A stretch of DNA of 64,000 nucleotides from Phoronis australis (Eukaryota; Phoronida; Phoronidae), in contig NMRA01000227.1 in NCBI GenBank assembly GCA_002633005.1, positions 279,123 to 343,122 of the forward strand. The letters run 5' to 3'. Each line of letters begins with the position of its first letter. Positions within the stretch are counted from its first letter, which is position 1. The position numbers and the translations under genes are program-made. The notes below the pieces were generated by a model, which did no database searches, was not told the origin of the DNA, and was given only the letters and a program-made list of their open reading frames with translations. Below, one piece after another: positions 1 to 12,366 of the stretch.

Positions 1-85
1 TGTACAAACAGCTTAGTGTCTCCAAGGTAACAGACGTCTCACCAAATCACCAATACACAGTTTAGTCAAAGTGACACATGGGATA

Positions 86-411
86 CATAACAATACACAT
101 CAAGTGTTTTGTTATGGACATACAAGTACTTGGTTCACATAAACTGGTCCATAACAATACACATCAAGTGTTTTGTTATGGACATACAAGTACTTGGTTC
201 ACATAAACTGGTCCATAACAATACACATCAAGTGTTTTGTTATGGACATACAAGTACTTGGTTCAAATAAACTGGTCCATAACAATACACATCAAGTGTT
301 GTGTTATGGACATACAAGTACTTGGTTCACATAAACTGGTCCATAACAATACACATCAAGTGTTTTGTTATGGACATACAAGTACTTGGTTCAAATAAAC
401 TGGTCCATAAC
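86..411. repeat. 64 bp tandem repeat, five units
   Basis: The unit begins CATAACAATACACATCAAG and recurs at 86, 150, 214, 278 and 342 with one or two changes each; a sixth start at 406 is cut short. The array ends about 10 bp from the splice donor of RPGR exon 425-549. Confidence 0.95.
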
Positions 412-424
412 CGTCCACACATAC

Positions 425-3400
425 CTTGTCAACAAAGAACTTGTTAAATCTAGTCACTTTGAATGGCATGAACTGGTTGGCAAAGTTCTCTTCCCCAAGA
501 CCTAGTTTGCCGTGCCTTCCATCACCAAAAGTGTACAAGTGGCCTTTGTCTGAAACACACACACATGACCACGGTAATGGTCTGATAAAGCGTGCCCGAA
601 TTTTGAGAACTAGTTTTCTCCACTAAATAACGGCATCAAACTGGTTCTCAAAATACGGGCACTTTATATCAGACTATTGCCCATGACTTCTTATCGCACA
701 CCAAACTTATTACAAATTAATAAATGGTTTATTGCCTCAACATAGTGTAAGTTTGAAACTTAGCCTAATCTATTAAGTTCATAACAAACAGTCAAATAAT
801 TGTTTGTTTGTTTGTAATACTCTACTCTTCAACAAATAATTGTTTGTCTGTAATACTCGGCACTTCCAACAAGTGTTTCAATACTGAAAGCTTTCAAGAT
901 GCACAGAGAGAGTGCCTGTGAACACATATAAAGACAACTTACCTGTAACAACAGCTGTATGATTCTCTCCACACGAGGCCGCCACTGCTACCACACCTTT
1001 CAGTTTGTCCACCATCATGGGTGTTGACTGCTGTAGAATTATTGTACCGTGACCAAGCTGTCCCTGTTGGCCATCACCGAAGGTGTACACCTTGCCCTTG
1101 GCTGCAACAAGCAATTTAATAGAATGATGGACAATAAAAATACTCAAATGGTTTGCGACAAGTGCAGTAACTAACTCTTCACTTCTGATTTTGGAGTACA
1201 ACCAATAAATCAAAATAGGTAAAAATAAAGATGTTTGGGATATCCACAAAATGAGCTTCTGGGACATGTAAATGAATATTTAAAGCAACAGTTGAGATAT
1301 TTGATTTAAATCTTTGATTGAGAATAATGTCATGAATATTAACTTTTAGTGCATAGCATACTTTGTCCTTGTCCCACCATACCTGTGACCAAAGTACAAA
1401 GTTGTCAAACTATTTACAGCTATGGATCAATCGGGGTAAAAAGTGAACTAAACCAATGAGACACAAATTTTATGAAATTACAAACTACATTCTCTCTGGA
1501 GGAAACAAAATTGGTTGATGGTTGTAAGGAGTAGACCGAGGAATGTTTTAGAGCTACGTTTTAAAGGTATGTTCCACATGTTTGCTGGCAATAGATTGAC
1601 CCAACCCAAGTGAGGTCAGGTGAGCCTGCATTCAAAAATTTGAGAAAGCTTTAGAAGGTTCCATATAGAATTATGATCTGTAACATTCTAAAAATCTGTA
1701 CAATGATTGAGCAGATTCCACAAAATAAATTCAGTCAAACACTGCGTCCGGTTTGACCGAACATCATGAAAAAGTTTGTCACCTATTGACCAATTTCTTT
1801 TTTATCAATTCTTCAACAAACTGTCCTCTGTTCACAAGGGTGCATGCATCCGAAACAAAACCAGAACCGCTTTCATTTCATTGCAATTCTAAATATTTAT
1901 CTATACCTGAGCAACTTTATTTTACCAAAGTTGTCATCAACCATGGCTACAATGTGATTCCAGCCACAAGTGACTCACACCATCTTGACAGGTACAGACA
2001 TAACCCCATTTTACAACTCACCTGTGATGGCTACCGTGTGACTCCCTCCACAGGCGGCCCAGACCACTTTGTCAGGTATAGATACCAGCTCGGGTTCTTC
2101 TGCTTGGGTCAAATCATCACCAATCCCCAACTTTCCATTTTCGTTCTCGCCGAAAGTAAACAGTTCACCTTTTGCTGGGATCAGACCAAAATGGTTGACT
2201 TAACCTTACAATGACCAGTCAACATGAGAAGGCATCAACGAGACAGTTGGCTACTGATATCAAAGGTTATTAGAGAACGATTTGTATCAAGGACTTCATG
2301 CCCATTGATCTGCTAACAAATTTGGGATGACAGCTGTCAAAATCACGGATCGATTATCCGCTCATGTCATGTCATGAAACTCAATCTTAAATGAGCAGAC
2401 ATCCAGCACCACAATTAATAATATCACAAATACAAAATACTGTGTTCAAACAACTTAAATCTGCATAGCAGAAGTTGTAACTCAATGGTTTGACGTGTTC
2501 ACATTCACAATAAGGACCCCAATACATCCACAGTAACAAAGACTGACAATTTAGCACAACATTTAATGTTATTCCTGCTTGCTGGTCAGGTCCAGTTGTG
2601 GATGAACGTCAGTGAACAAGACACTAGTGTACATAGTATGTGAAAGATTCTCACTATATACCAACATTTTTATGAAATGTACACGTCAATATTAACACAG
2701 AAGCTTTACCTAACTCATCAACTCACCAGTGACAACAGCAGTGTGATAATAGCCACAGGAGACACAGACTACTTTAGAGTCAAAGGAGAGTAGTTTGGGC
2801 TTGACGACCTCTTCATCATCACCCAATCCAAGTTGACCTTCACCCCCTGACCCCCACATATACAAGTCACCATCCTCTGCAATAGTAAGAACACAGATAC
2901 TGAGACAGGATGAAGCTAATGTTCTCTTACTTATCAGCGATTATTGAAAACGGAAGGAGGTGCCCAAAGTTTTGAAAAAAAAATGACATACACTAAAAAT
3001 GTACCAGCTTTGTGTGCGAGTAAAGAAGAGAATAGTTAACCATTAAGGTAACCTCATGATTTGCAAATATGTATAAATTTATCTTCTAAACAGCTATTTT
3101 TCAAAGTGCACAAGGGATTTTATGATCAACAAACTGAACTGACCTGTGAGAGCTGCAGAATGCCCGGTGCCAGCCGCTAACATCTTCCAGTCTCTGGGCT
3201 CCAGAGAGTCCACCAGAATTGGATCAGTAGAACTCTGTACATTACTAACACCAAGCTGGTTCTCACCATTAGCACCAAAACCATACAACTTGCCGGACTC
3301 TGCAAGTAAACATTACGCTCAACCAATTCTCATTATATTTATTTGGAACAACATAATAACATAATTTGTCGAATCAATTTTTGCAAAGGCTGAATACCAG

Positions 3401-6400
3401 TACATAGAATTAGTTAATGGCTGCTGTATAAATGACATCATGTGAACACGCAGTTCTTGAAAATGCACAAATTAAATTTGTTGTTGCAAGTGGCCACACG
3501 TTAACAGGTGTGCAGTATCAGCACACCAACATTTTTTAACATTCAGTGATTCACTGAAACCAAGGTACATGACACTGCTAGTAAAATGATCAAACATTCC
3601 TCTCACCTGTAGCAACCAGTGTGTGTGACCTCCCACAGGCCACTAGTTTAGATCGCTCTTGTTTTAAGGCTGAAAAATACACAAGAACGCAATTAGCTCA
3701 TTACTTCACCAAGAAATTACCACAACTGCCTTTCAGCACATTTGTCACAATGAATCCAGATAGAACAGACTTTACAAAGTCCTCACACACCACTAACTCA
3801 ATAAACAGTTGAATAACATCACTTTAGTAAGGCACACTATTTAAGTCATTGCTAATTCTCCCACAACAAATCAGCTACAGACATGTATAATTGGGGTGAA
3901 ACACTAACTACTGAAAGGATAGATAACTAATAACAACTTTAGACAAAAGCTGAATGGTAGATAACGACGTCATGTGATGAGCTGCAGGCCAGGGCCCTCA
4001 TTCATCCGAGGGGAAAGCTGCCTGTGCCTTCTGTGAGGGGAATATTTCAGGCTGATAGAACCCCCACCCAGTTGCAAGTCCTCACAGGCTCTGCCTCAAG
4101 TAACCAAGACTAACATTATTTTTGTGTTGTTTCTAATTGTTACCTGTGTGAGTTACAAGTGATTCGAACCTCGAGGGGGAATTTTTCAATCACTTGAGGG
4201 GAATTTTTGGGCATCATGAGGGAAATTTTGTGTGACTTTTCAACATTTTTCAGAGAGAAAGGGGCCATTATTGGCCCCAAAATCGAGGGATTGAGGGTCC
4301 CGCAGGCAGTCATCAAGGAGTGTGAAAGTAACTTACATTTGACACAGCTTGGTTTAGTTGATGTCTTTGTAGTACCTAGTCCCAGCTGTCCCCAGTCATT
4401 AGCACCAAATGTGAATATTCTGCCACTCTCTACAAAAGTAACACACTGTACAGGACAGGACAGCAATATCACATTATGTATGGTGAACTATAGAGCAGAA
4501 TGCATTTTATACCACATTATCAACCTAACGTGGCCAATACAACCGTTGAATAACCCATTCAGTTATTCAATCCGTGTTGTATTACATTTTGGCGGGAACC
4601 TGAGGCCAGACTTGAACCTGCTTCCCTAGAGTTTCAAGCTGTCGTCTTAACTGCTGCGCCATTCAGCAGCTGATGTCATGGTACGTGAAAATATAATACT
4701 GAAATGAGGACGCGCAATAATCACATGTTCAACAAACGGCATCATACAAATGTTTATACGCAGTGAAAAATAACACACACAATTTCAATAAAAACGACAT
4801 CTTTAATTCAGTAAAATTTATCTGTCACTTCCTCTCACTTGTAAATCATCGACCTCCAGTTTAAATGTCGGTAACATAGAGTCGGGATCCTTTGACTTGG
4901 GACATTATACTCAGTAACCATTGGTAACCTTCTTTAGCAGACGATATTTTCATGGTGGAAGCTTAGCATGATAAGATGTGTGTAAGCTAGACTAGCTTAA
5001 AACGTATTTTATAGATTCACTTTGCTTCTATTTTGTTTAAGTTTTCAATTAACAAGAATAACTAGGAGTTTCTTAAAAGGTCAAGACCTCCGGCCCCGGG
5101 ATTATGACATAGAAAGTAGTTACAAAGCCGAGGCAAGTCGAAAAAGGTAGATCGATTCATTGCAATGTTTATCGTTCAGTATGATAATGTGATAATTATT
5201 GCATGTTCTCACTTCTCAGTTGTTATCCCCCTTATCTAGAGTCCTCGTGAATTTTGCAGAATTATCACCCTTGGGGCTGATGCCCCTTGAGCGATAATTC
5301 TCCAAAATCCACTCGGGCTCTAGATTACAAGGAATAACAACTTCGCCACGTAATATTCTATATTTATTACAAAACATTATGCAACTAACGTAGAAAATAA
5401 ATCTGAAACTAAATAAGGCGATCCAGATCCTCAAAAGAATACTATTGTTTCACGAAATGTAGAATATAAATAGGTAAATAAAACAACAAGAATGGATCAA
5501 CTGAAATTTTCGGATGTAATAACGTAATTTGTCAACAGAAACAGAAATAAAGTAAAATCAAACACTATATCTTAAATGTCAATTGTCATATAGTGTTTGA
5601 TTTTACTTTATTTCTGTTGACAAAGGACGTTATTACATTCGAAAATTTCAGTTGATCCTTTCTTGTTGTTTTATTTACCTATTTATATTATGCAACTACT
5701 AATACTTCTGTCCTCTGATTGTCTAAAACACAGAATGATGTATCGCCAGATCATTTTCCATTGAAGCTGCCCAGACAACAGATGTCGCTATTCTATTCAG
5801 ACCAATTTATAGGCAGCAGACACTTAACTACATAAACAAGGCAAGTAGACAATGGCAGTATATCAAAGTAGTTAAACATGCTAAGTGGATAACAAAGAAG
5901 CACCAATGATGTATCCAAAATATCTAACTGTAAAAATGATTGCCAAGAACAAAAAAATAAGCAGGATTACATAAAATGATCAACAAATATGTAAGATGTT
6001 TCATATGAAGGATCCTACAGTATTTCTTTAAGTCATTTTACAAACACATTATTGCTTAAATTATCATTCCCTATTTTGCACAGTTTGACTACCCTGCTAC
6101 AACATGTTATCAAATCTGTACCAAGTGATGTTTTACGACAGCTCCACAGCACAAACCATGCCACTAACAAAGGCACAGTTTTTCCTTTTTTATTTAATAC
6201 TGTTAGTTTTGTTTGGTTATTTAACCAAATGAAAAGTCATAAATCTGCCATTTTATACGCTAAATAGGCAATTACAGTTTTGCCACTGCATCAGCAACAG
6301 AAGTGCTCACATCTCAGCCTGACACCCAGGCCTTTATCCAGGATTTTGAAAATAGGGTGTCCAAAATGGGATTCCCAATATTCCAAGGCGTCCATGATTC

Positions 6401-9400
6401 CAACGCGTAACCCCCCACCCCCAGCAATACCCCCAAACACACATATTTTTTTACAAAAAATGCATAGATCAAGATTTTTTACATCTAAGTTTATAAAACA
6501 GCCTTCTATGGTGAGCATTTTTACTAAAAAAACTGTGCAGACCAAGACTTTAACAATGCTGTCAATCAAGTGTCAAAATAGCAACAATGCATATACTTTG
6601 TATATACATTTTATATTTCTTCCTGCTTTGAAAAAAGAGCCCCCACTGTGAGCCCCCACTGTGAGCCTTCAGAGGCTTCCTAATATTCATTACAATGTGT
6701 GAGTCCAAACTTGAAAGGTTTCTATTGACAGTGGGTGTCCAAATGATACATTGGGTGTCCTTGCCAGGGCGTCCAGATTAGTGCTAGGGCGTCCATTTGG
6801 ACGCCCAGGACATACACTGCATAAAGGCCTGCTGACACCTACAGCGAATAAGAAACACTAATTGTTTAATCTTCAGTCACATCATAACCTAACCTCACGA
6901 TGTACTCACCTGCCAGTAGAGCTGTGTGCTCATCTCCACAACCCACCTGCCTGACAGCATCATTACGGATCCAAAATTTGCCGGGAACATTGTCATTAAA
7001 CTTGCTTTTACCATATGTGAAGACACCTCCAGTTACTGTAACATTTAGGAATAAAAATTAATTATGAAAATGTACTACAGAATGTATTACAAAATGACAT
7101 TTGCTGTTAGGATGGCACATAGCCACTTAGTAAAACTCACAAACACAGAACATGACTAAGTCGGCTGTTTGCTTAACTCAAACAAATTTCTGCGGCAGGG
7201 TTTTCCTAGTTTGAGCACTACACAAAAGTAATGGCCATAATTATGTTCGTTATCTTGTTTTCTAAAAAGCATTTCATGGAAATTACAATAATTTTCGTGT
7301 ACATGATTTTTTGGCATGAAACTTACAAATTCTGTTTCTTTATCCTATTAGCTGCAAAATGGAGTCTGGGGTTTTCTTTTAACATATTTCAGACCAAGAA
7401 ATGTGATGAGGGGAAGACGTGAATATTCCTTGAAAAAGACAGAAAACTATTTTTGACAGCTTGGCTCTTGGGTTAATAGGCTTCATAAAAAATACCAGAC
7501 AGTTTCACAGCTAATACAATAAAGAATCAGAACTTGCAAGTTTCATGCCAAAGAAATCATACTAGTGCAAAATACAGTGACCTCTGTGAAATATAATAAA
7601 ATTTTCTGAAAAATTCGCACATGTGACTATGAATATACAGCACTTTCTTGCACATAATAATAACAATAATAATAGCAATAACAACATTCTGTGATCACCA
7701 AAAATTTTGAACAATACGGTTTCATAGATCCAGTGAGAAATACTATTTTAAAAGTTTTACGCAACTGTGCATTAGCTGGAGAGAAAAATTAAGAGCAAGT
7801 GAATTACTCAATTAAAACTGGGCTCTTGCGACAAAAATATACTCAAATAAATATTAATTTGAACCCAGTTGGAGTGCATGCTCAATTTGGAAGGACTTAA
7901 AGACAGATCTTCAGCACCCAAAACCACTGTAGGAAAAGGTCAAAGTTATTTACCTGACAGGTTGGCAAAATAAACCGTTTTTCCAGTTTGACCGATAAGT
8001 AGGCCAAATAAACTGATAATAATTATATACTCAACAAGGTGGATATTTGTAATGTTGCAGCTTGACAGCCAAATAATGTGATATTTGGTCTTCACTGGAA
8101 AAACTTTCCTATGATCTCACTGGTTAACCTCACATCCTTGTTGGTAAAATGGTGAGACCCGACAAATTTTTCAGAGATCTCATTAGTCAATATAATGTCA
8201 TATGTTTGTTGCAATTTACGCAACAAACATGGCGGCTCTCATTAGTCACATCATCGCGAGGCTCACAATTGTCGAGTTGGCTAGGAGCAAGTAAAGTGGA
8301 GCGTTGATTTGGATAAGGAAACAAACAGTGGGATTGGCTTTGTATATTACCCAACAGAAGTCTTGATACCAAGCATTCACTTGTCTACAGAAGTGCAAGG
8401 TACCAAGCATCAATATGGCTACAGGAGGACAAGGTCTGCACAAATTTCTGGTAGGATGTTGACCAGGGAACAGAGTCAAGAGTCCATATCGGCTAAAACA
8501 TCTAACTCGCATTGTTATAAATACCTTATGCGCATAGAAGGACACCTTCAGAGGCCGTCGATGCCTTTAATTCCTTCCAACTCAAACAAATACTCCAGCT
8601 ATCAAACTTTTTCTTTGAGCAGTCCCTCGTTCAGTTCCCAAAATTGGTAGAGACCACAAACCACTTGTCAAGGTCTTCTCCGACAGAGCTTTAGAGGATA
8701 TCCCAAACACCCGCCTACGCAACCTCAAAGAGAAGACCTTACGATACCGCTTCACCATCGTTCACATCCCCAACGTGCGTCACAAGGCGGCAGATGCTCT
8801 CTCCAGACACCCCACTGGCAGAACGGGGCAGCTTCCCCTCCCTGACGACGTCGCTTCCATCGATACTGATATTGGCCGCGGTGTCCACATTACAGCCACT
8901 TGCGCCCTTACCTCCCTTAAATGTGTAACATGGGACCGTGTCCGTGAGGCTACCAGCAGTGACGAGGGCCTACATACCCTCTTAGGCATCATCGAATCTG
9001 GCATGCCCGACCAACGAGAAGCCTTACCCGAGGCATTACAGCCTTACCACCAGTTTCGCGACTACCTGTCCACTATAGATGGTGTCATCACCTATAAAGA
9101 TCGCGTCATCATTCCTCCTGCCTTACGGCCATCTATCATGGATTCGCTCCACTCTGCCCACCAAGGTACATCCTCTATGACCGCTCAGGCTGACGCTTCC
9201 GTCTTCTAGCCAAGGATAACTAACGACATTGCTGAGAGACGTCGGGGTTGTCACCATTGCAATCGCATGTCACCATCCCAGCCACATGCCCCTCCCACAC
9301 CACTTACTTTACCCGTCTACCCATTTCAGTGTGTGTGCCGACTTCTTCACATATAAAGGTATCCATTACCTCGTTATCGTCGATCGTTACTCTAACTGGC

Positions 9401-11732
9401 CTATTGTTGAGCGCACTCACTCGGGGTCCAAAGGTTTCGTGGACAGTTTACGCCGTTGTTTCGTCACTTTCGGCATACCCGACGAGTTATCCAGTGATAG
9501 CGGCCCAGAATTCACGTCCTCTGCTACCACGAACCTACTCTTGTCATGGGGTGTCCACCATCGTGTTTCCTCCGTCGCTTTCCCCCACAGCAACTGTCGA
9601 GCCGAGATTGGCGTGAAAACAATCAAGCGGCTCATTACGGACAGCAGTGGACCAAACGGCGAGCTCGACACAGATGCCTTTCAGCGGGCGATGTTACAGT
9701 ACCGTAACACCCCAGATAAAGACACGAAATTGTCACCAGCTCTATGTGTCTTCGGTCGTCCTATAAAAGATTTTATCCCGATATTGCCCGGTCGCTACAA
9801 GCCCCACGACACCTGGACTGACACCCTGAATCTGCGCGAGGCCGCTTTGCGCCACCGACATATGAAGGTCTCGGAGAAGCTCTCTGAGCACGCCAAACGT
9901 CTTCATCCCCTCACTGTCGGTGATTTCGTCCGCATCCAAAATCAAACCGGACCGGAGCCACTCCGCTGGGACAAGACGGGCCTGGTGATAGAGGTGAGAC
10001 AGTTCGACCAATACGTCGTGCGAGTTCATGGCTCTGGACGTGTCACTCTCTGCAACAGACGGTTTCTGCGGAAGTACATTCCTGCCCGGCCACTCGTCCA
10101 AGCCAGGCCTGCACTCACTGACATGCTGGTCACTCGCAACGCTAGTCCACCCCCCACACCTGATAACTCACTGTCGCGCGGGACCGTCGACGCACAGCTT
10201 CCGGACGGCCATTCACACGACCCAGAACCTAACGTGACCACTACAGATCCTCCGCCTGTCCTGAGCTCTTCCGAGCCCTGCCCTGCTGCAGAACCCCCGG
10301 CCCCTCGACGGTCTACTCGGTAACGTCGCAAACCGGCCTGGCTGGACGATTTTGTTACTTCATAATACATTACTCTTAGTTATTGTGTCCCTCCATAACT
10401 TAGGGGGAGGTAGAGAATTATATAATAGTTCATACTATAACCACTAGGTGTCTCTGTAGCTAGCTTCCCACCATTATCTTAGTGACTACACATTGATATT
10501 ACATAGAGGTAGGGATTATCACCTTTTCCACTTGTATTCACTTTATATCCCGTTTATAGTACATTGTCATTACCCTTGAGCTATACAGTAAGCATTCTCT
10601 TTACTTGTACTTCTAGGTCTCCATCATTCTTTCAATAAAGGTTGACAAGAAATGACGAATGTTTATCTAATTGGTAACTGACCATTTTTACACTGCATAT
10701 GCCAGGGGATATGATGTCATACCACCTGCCACCCAGTGTTAAAAAAGCTTGATAACTTGGGTATTTGTAGGAGTTGGAAGGAATTAAAGACATTGACGAC
10801 CTCCTAAGTGTCCACGTATGCATACAAGGTATACAACAACGTGACTTTGATGTTTTGCCACGTATGAAGCACCTACAGGAGCTACACCTTCTCTACTGAG
10901 CCAGCTAGAGACCGTGGTCACTGTCTAAGGACACCTTAGAGAGTGACCACCATCTCTAGCTGACTAGAGATGGGGTAGCTCCTATAGGAACTTCAATAGG
11001 TAGCAAGCTTTTCAGCAAATTATGACTCACACTGACTAAAACATCAAAGTCACGTTGTTATTAATACCATTCGCACACACAGGGACACCTTAAGAGGCTG
11101 TCGATGAATTTAATTCCTTCGAACTCGAAGAAGCACTCCCGTTATCAAACTTTTTCTTCGAGAAGTCATCGTTCAGTTTCCGGAAACACACCATTTTTTG
11201 CACTGCGCATGGCAGATAGGATGATGTCATAACCTCTGGCGTGCGCAGTGTAAAAATGGCCAGTTGCCGAATTTGGGAACTGAACGAGGGACTGCTTGAA
11301 GAAAAATTTAGATAACGGGAGTATTTCTTCGACTTGAAACTAATTAAATACATCGACGGCCTCCTAAGGTGTCTCTCTATGAGCAAAAGGTATTCATAAC
11401 TATGTGACTTTGATATTTTAGTCAGTGTGAGGCACAATTCGTCGAAAAGCTTTCGGTGTATGAAGCTCCTATAGGAGCTACATCGTCTCTAGTTGGCTAG
11501 ACTGTGGTCAGTCTGAGTAAGGACGTCTGTGTTTTCAACGCCTTTTAAATTTTAGCGGGCACCTGATACATTTTATAAGATGCATTTAATAAAACACGCA
11601 ACAATTATGCACAGGTAGTATTTTCGCTGAACTCACAAGCAAACCCTCAAAACAACCAGAAAATTACTGGGGAGTAACGTCATGCGAAATTTACGAACCT
11701 GGAATGTCAGAATCGTCTTGTTCTGTCGCCAT
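425..11732 (-). CDS. RPGR: RPGR, retinitis pigmentosa GTPase regulator, N-terminal RCC1-like part (3' end outside window)
   Basis: RPGR is a ciliary transition-zone protein whose N-terminal seven-bladed RCC1-like propeller binds RPGRIP1, PDE6D and ARL3. Nine coding exons are visible: 11699-11732, 6910-7035, 4337-4429, 3607-3669, 3144-3299, 2727-2876, 2022-2168, 943-1101 and 425-549. They total 1053 nt (351 codons), all borders are GT-AG and every phase joins. The start MATEQDDSDIP has a good context (AACATGG). Exon 2 reads GGVFTYGKSKF and GCGDEHTALLAG, exon 3 FGANDWGQLGLG, exon 4 LVACGRSHTLVAT, exon 6 SCGYYHTAVVT, exon 7 FGENENGKLG, exon 8 SCGENHTAVVT and exon 9 TFGDGRHGKLGLG: repeated RCC1 blades nearly matching human RPGR. 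Exons 2, 3, 4, 6 and 9 have the lengths I recall for human (126, 93, 63, 150, 125). The acidic/basal-body-binding part lies left of base 1. Intron 1 carries the Gypsy and fold-back elements. Confidence 0.95.
3990..4306. mobile_element. Possible short TIR element around RPGR intron 3
   Basis: GGGCCCTCATTCATCCGAGG at the left and the reverse of AATCGAGGGATTGAGGGTCC at the right are imperfect inverted repeats. The phrase GAGGGGAAT recurs internally. It sits 31 bp from the donor of exon 4337-4429. Confidence 0.3.
4591..4670 (-). mobile_element. tRNA-like SINE head
   Basis: On the minus strand it shows an A box-like TGGCGCAGCAGT (4650-4661) and B box-like GGTTCAAGTCT (4608-4618) spaced as in a tRNA gene, and reads like a class II (Ser/Leu type) tRNA-derived SINE. 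The acceptor stem does not fold cleanly, so a functional tRNA gene is unlikely. Confidence 0.5.
5463..5689. repeat. 227 bp near-perfect palindrome (hairpin MITE) in RPGR intron 2
   Basis: Left arm from AATATAAATAGGTAAATAAA pairs with right arm ending TTTATTTACCTATTTATATT; the arms are about 105 bp with only a few mismatches and a centre of roughly 16 bp around 5577. No ORF inside. Confidence 0.85.
6327..6841. mobile_element. Possible TIR element in RPGR intron 1
   Basis: CAGGCCTTTATCCA at the left and TGCATAAAGGCCTG at the right form imperfect terminal inverted repeats about 515 bp apart. Inside, the phrase GGGTGTCC / GGGCGTCC recurs. Target duplications not evident. Confidence 0.4.
8491..10859. 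mobile_element. Fold-back element A, split by the Gypsy insertion
   Basis: Left arm 8491-8647 (starting GGCTAAAACATC) is matched in reverse complement by the right arm at about 10729-10859 (ending GATGTTTTGCC), sharing the block TTTAATTCCTTCCAACTC. Removing the Gypsy insert and one AATTGG leaves about 342 bp, like element B at 11034-11425. No coding capacity. Confidence 0.75.
8648..10668 (+). mobile_element. Truncated, decayed Ty3/Gypsy LTR-retrotransposon (RNase H end, integrase, 3' LTR region)
   Basis: From about 8658 the frame reads KPLVKVFSDRALEDI, then HIPNVRHKAADALSRHP, typical of the end of a Gypsy RNase H. The integrase follows: a zinc finger (HSAHQG ... CHHC), a catalytic core with CADFF, SDSGPEF and a Glu in NCRAEIG, and a C-terminal domain to about 10320. 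A TAG at 9207-9209 stands where a Trp is expected, and a frameshift near 9330 separates finger and core, so this copy cannot make integrase. A purine-rich tract (near 10402-10415) and AATAAA (10634-10639) mark the 3' LTR region. The insert has no 5' LTR, gag, protease or reverse transcriptase, yet is flanked by AATTGG at 8642-8647 and 10669-10674. It lies antisense in RPGR intron 1, inside a fold-back element. Confidence 0.88.
10877..10985. repeat. Hairpin between fold-back elements A and B
   Basis: GAGCTACACCTTCTCTACTG to about 10927 pairs with the reverse complement of 10934-10985 (both arms contain GTGGTCACT and CTAGAGA). A third related arm sits at 11480-11515, so these are pieces of the same fold-back family. 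Confidence 0.6.
11034..11425. mobile_element. Fold-back element B
   Basis: Begins GACTAAAACATCAAAGTCAC and ends with its near reverse complement GTGACTTTGATATTTTAGTC. The arms continue inward for over 130 bp (rich in AATTCCTTC / AGTTCC blocks), and weaker pairing extends outward through AGCTTTTC and GCTCCTATAGGAGC. It lies 270 bp downstream of RPGR exon 1. Confidence 0.8.
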
Positions 11733-12149
11733 GTTGCTAGAAAACAACAGAATCTCGTGAAATCTCGTGCCAGCATGTGCTTTTGTTTATAAACCGATAT
11801 GAGGTCACCACATTGGTTAGGTTTTGCCTTGAGATGAAGGAGTTGTTAATTAACAAAAATAAGAGTGTCATTAAACATCAATGATGTATTTTGAGCTTGA
11901 GAGCTGAATGTTATATTGTCAGTTTTTCCGCGTGTAACGCTGCCCGTTTTCATTAGTTGCTATGGTAATTATTGATTTTCGACCAAGTTAATTCCACTCA
12001 TATTTTGATCACGCCTGGAATTACAATTCCAGTTGTACAAATATTTATAGTTCCATATAATCCGACGATACTTAAGGAATGAATCATCATAAACGAATTG
12101 TAATTAACTATATCGAGAGAGTGCCGCGGTTGCCAAGGGCGACGGCTGG

Positions 12150-12366
12150 AGCAAGATGAGTTCATTTCCGGTGGATCACTCTGCCGGCGGAGGATCAGTT
12201 AAAAATTGATTACCAACTTCAAGTCGCTAGTTGCAAAGTGGGAAATGCATTCAGTAAACGGGTCTTAAAACTACTGATCAGCTGCACACAATTGTCCGGC
12301 GCGGCGGGCCGCGCGTGCGGCCCCCGCGGCACCGGGCGGGGGGCCCGGCCCCCCCCGGGCGGCGGA
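12150..12366. other. GC-rich patch upstream of RPGR with short rDNA-like motifs
   Basis: 12296-12366 is nearly pure G+C in an AT-rich region. Just before it, GGTGGATCACTC (near 12170) equals the start of animal 5.8S rRNA and CGGAGGATCA resembles the 18S 3' end (CGGAAGGATCA). The rest does not read as rRNA to me, so it may be a CpG-rich regulatory patch or a decayed rDNA scrap. Confidence 0.3.
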
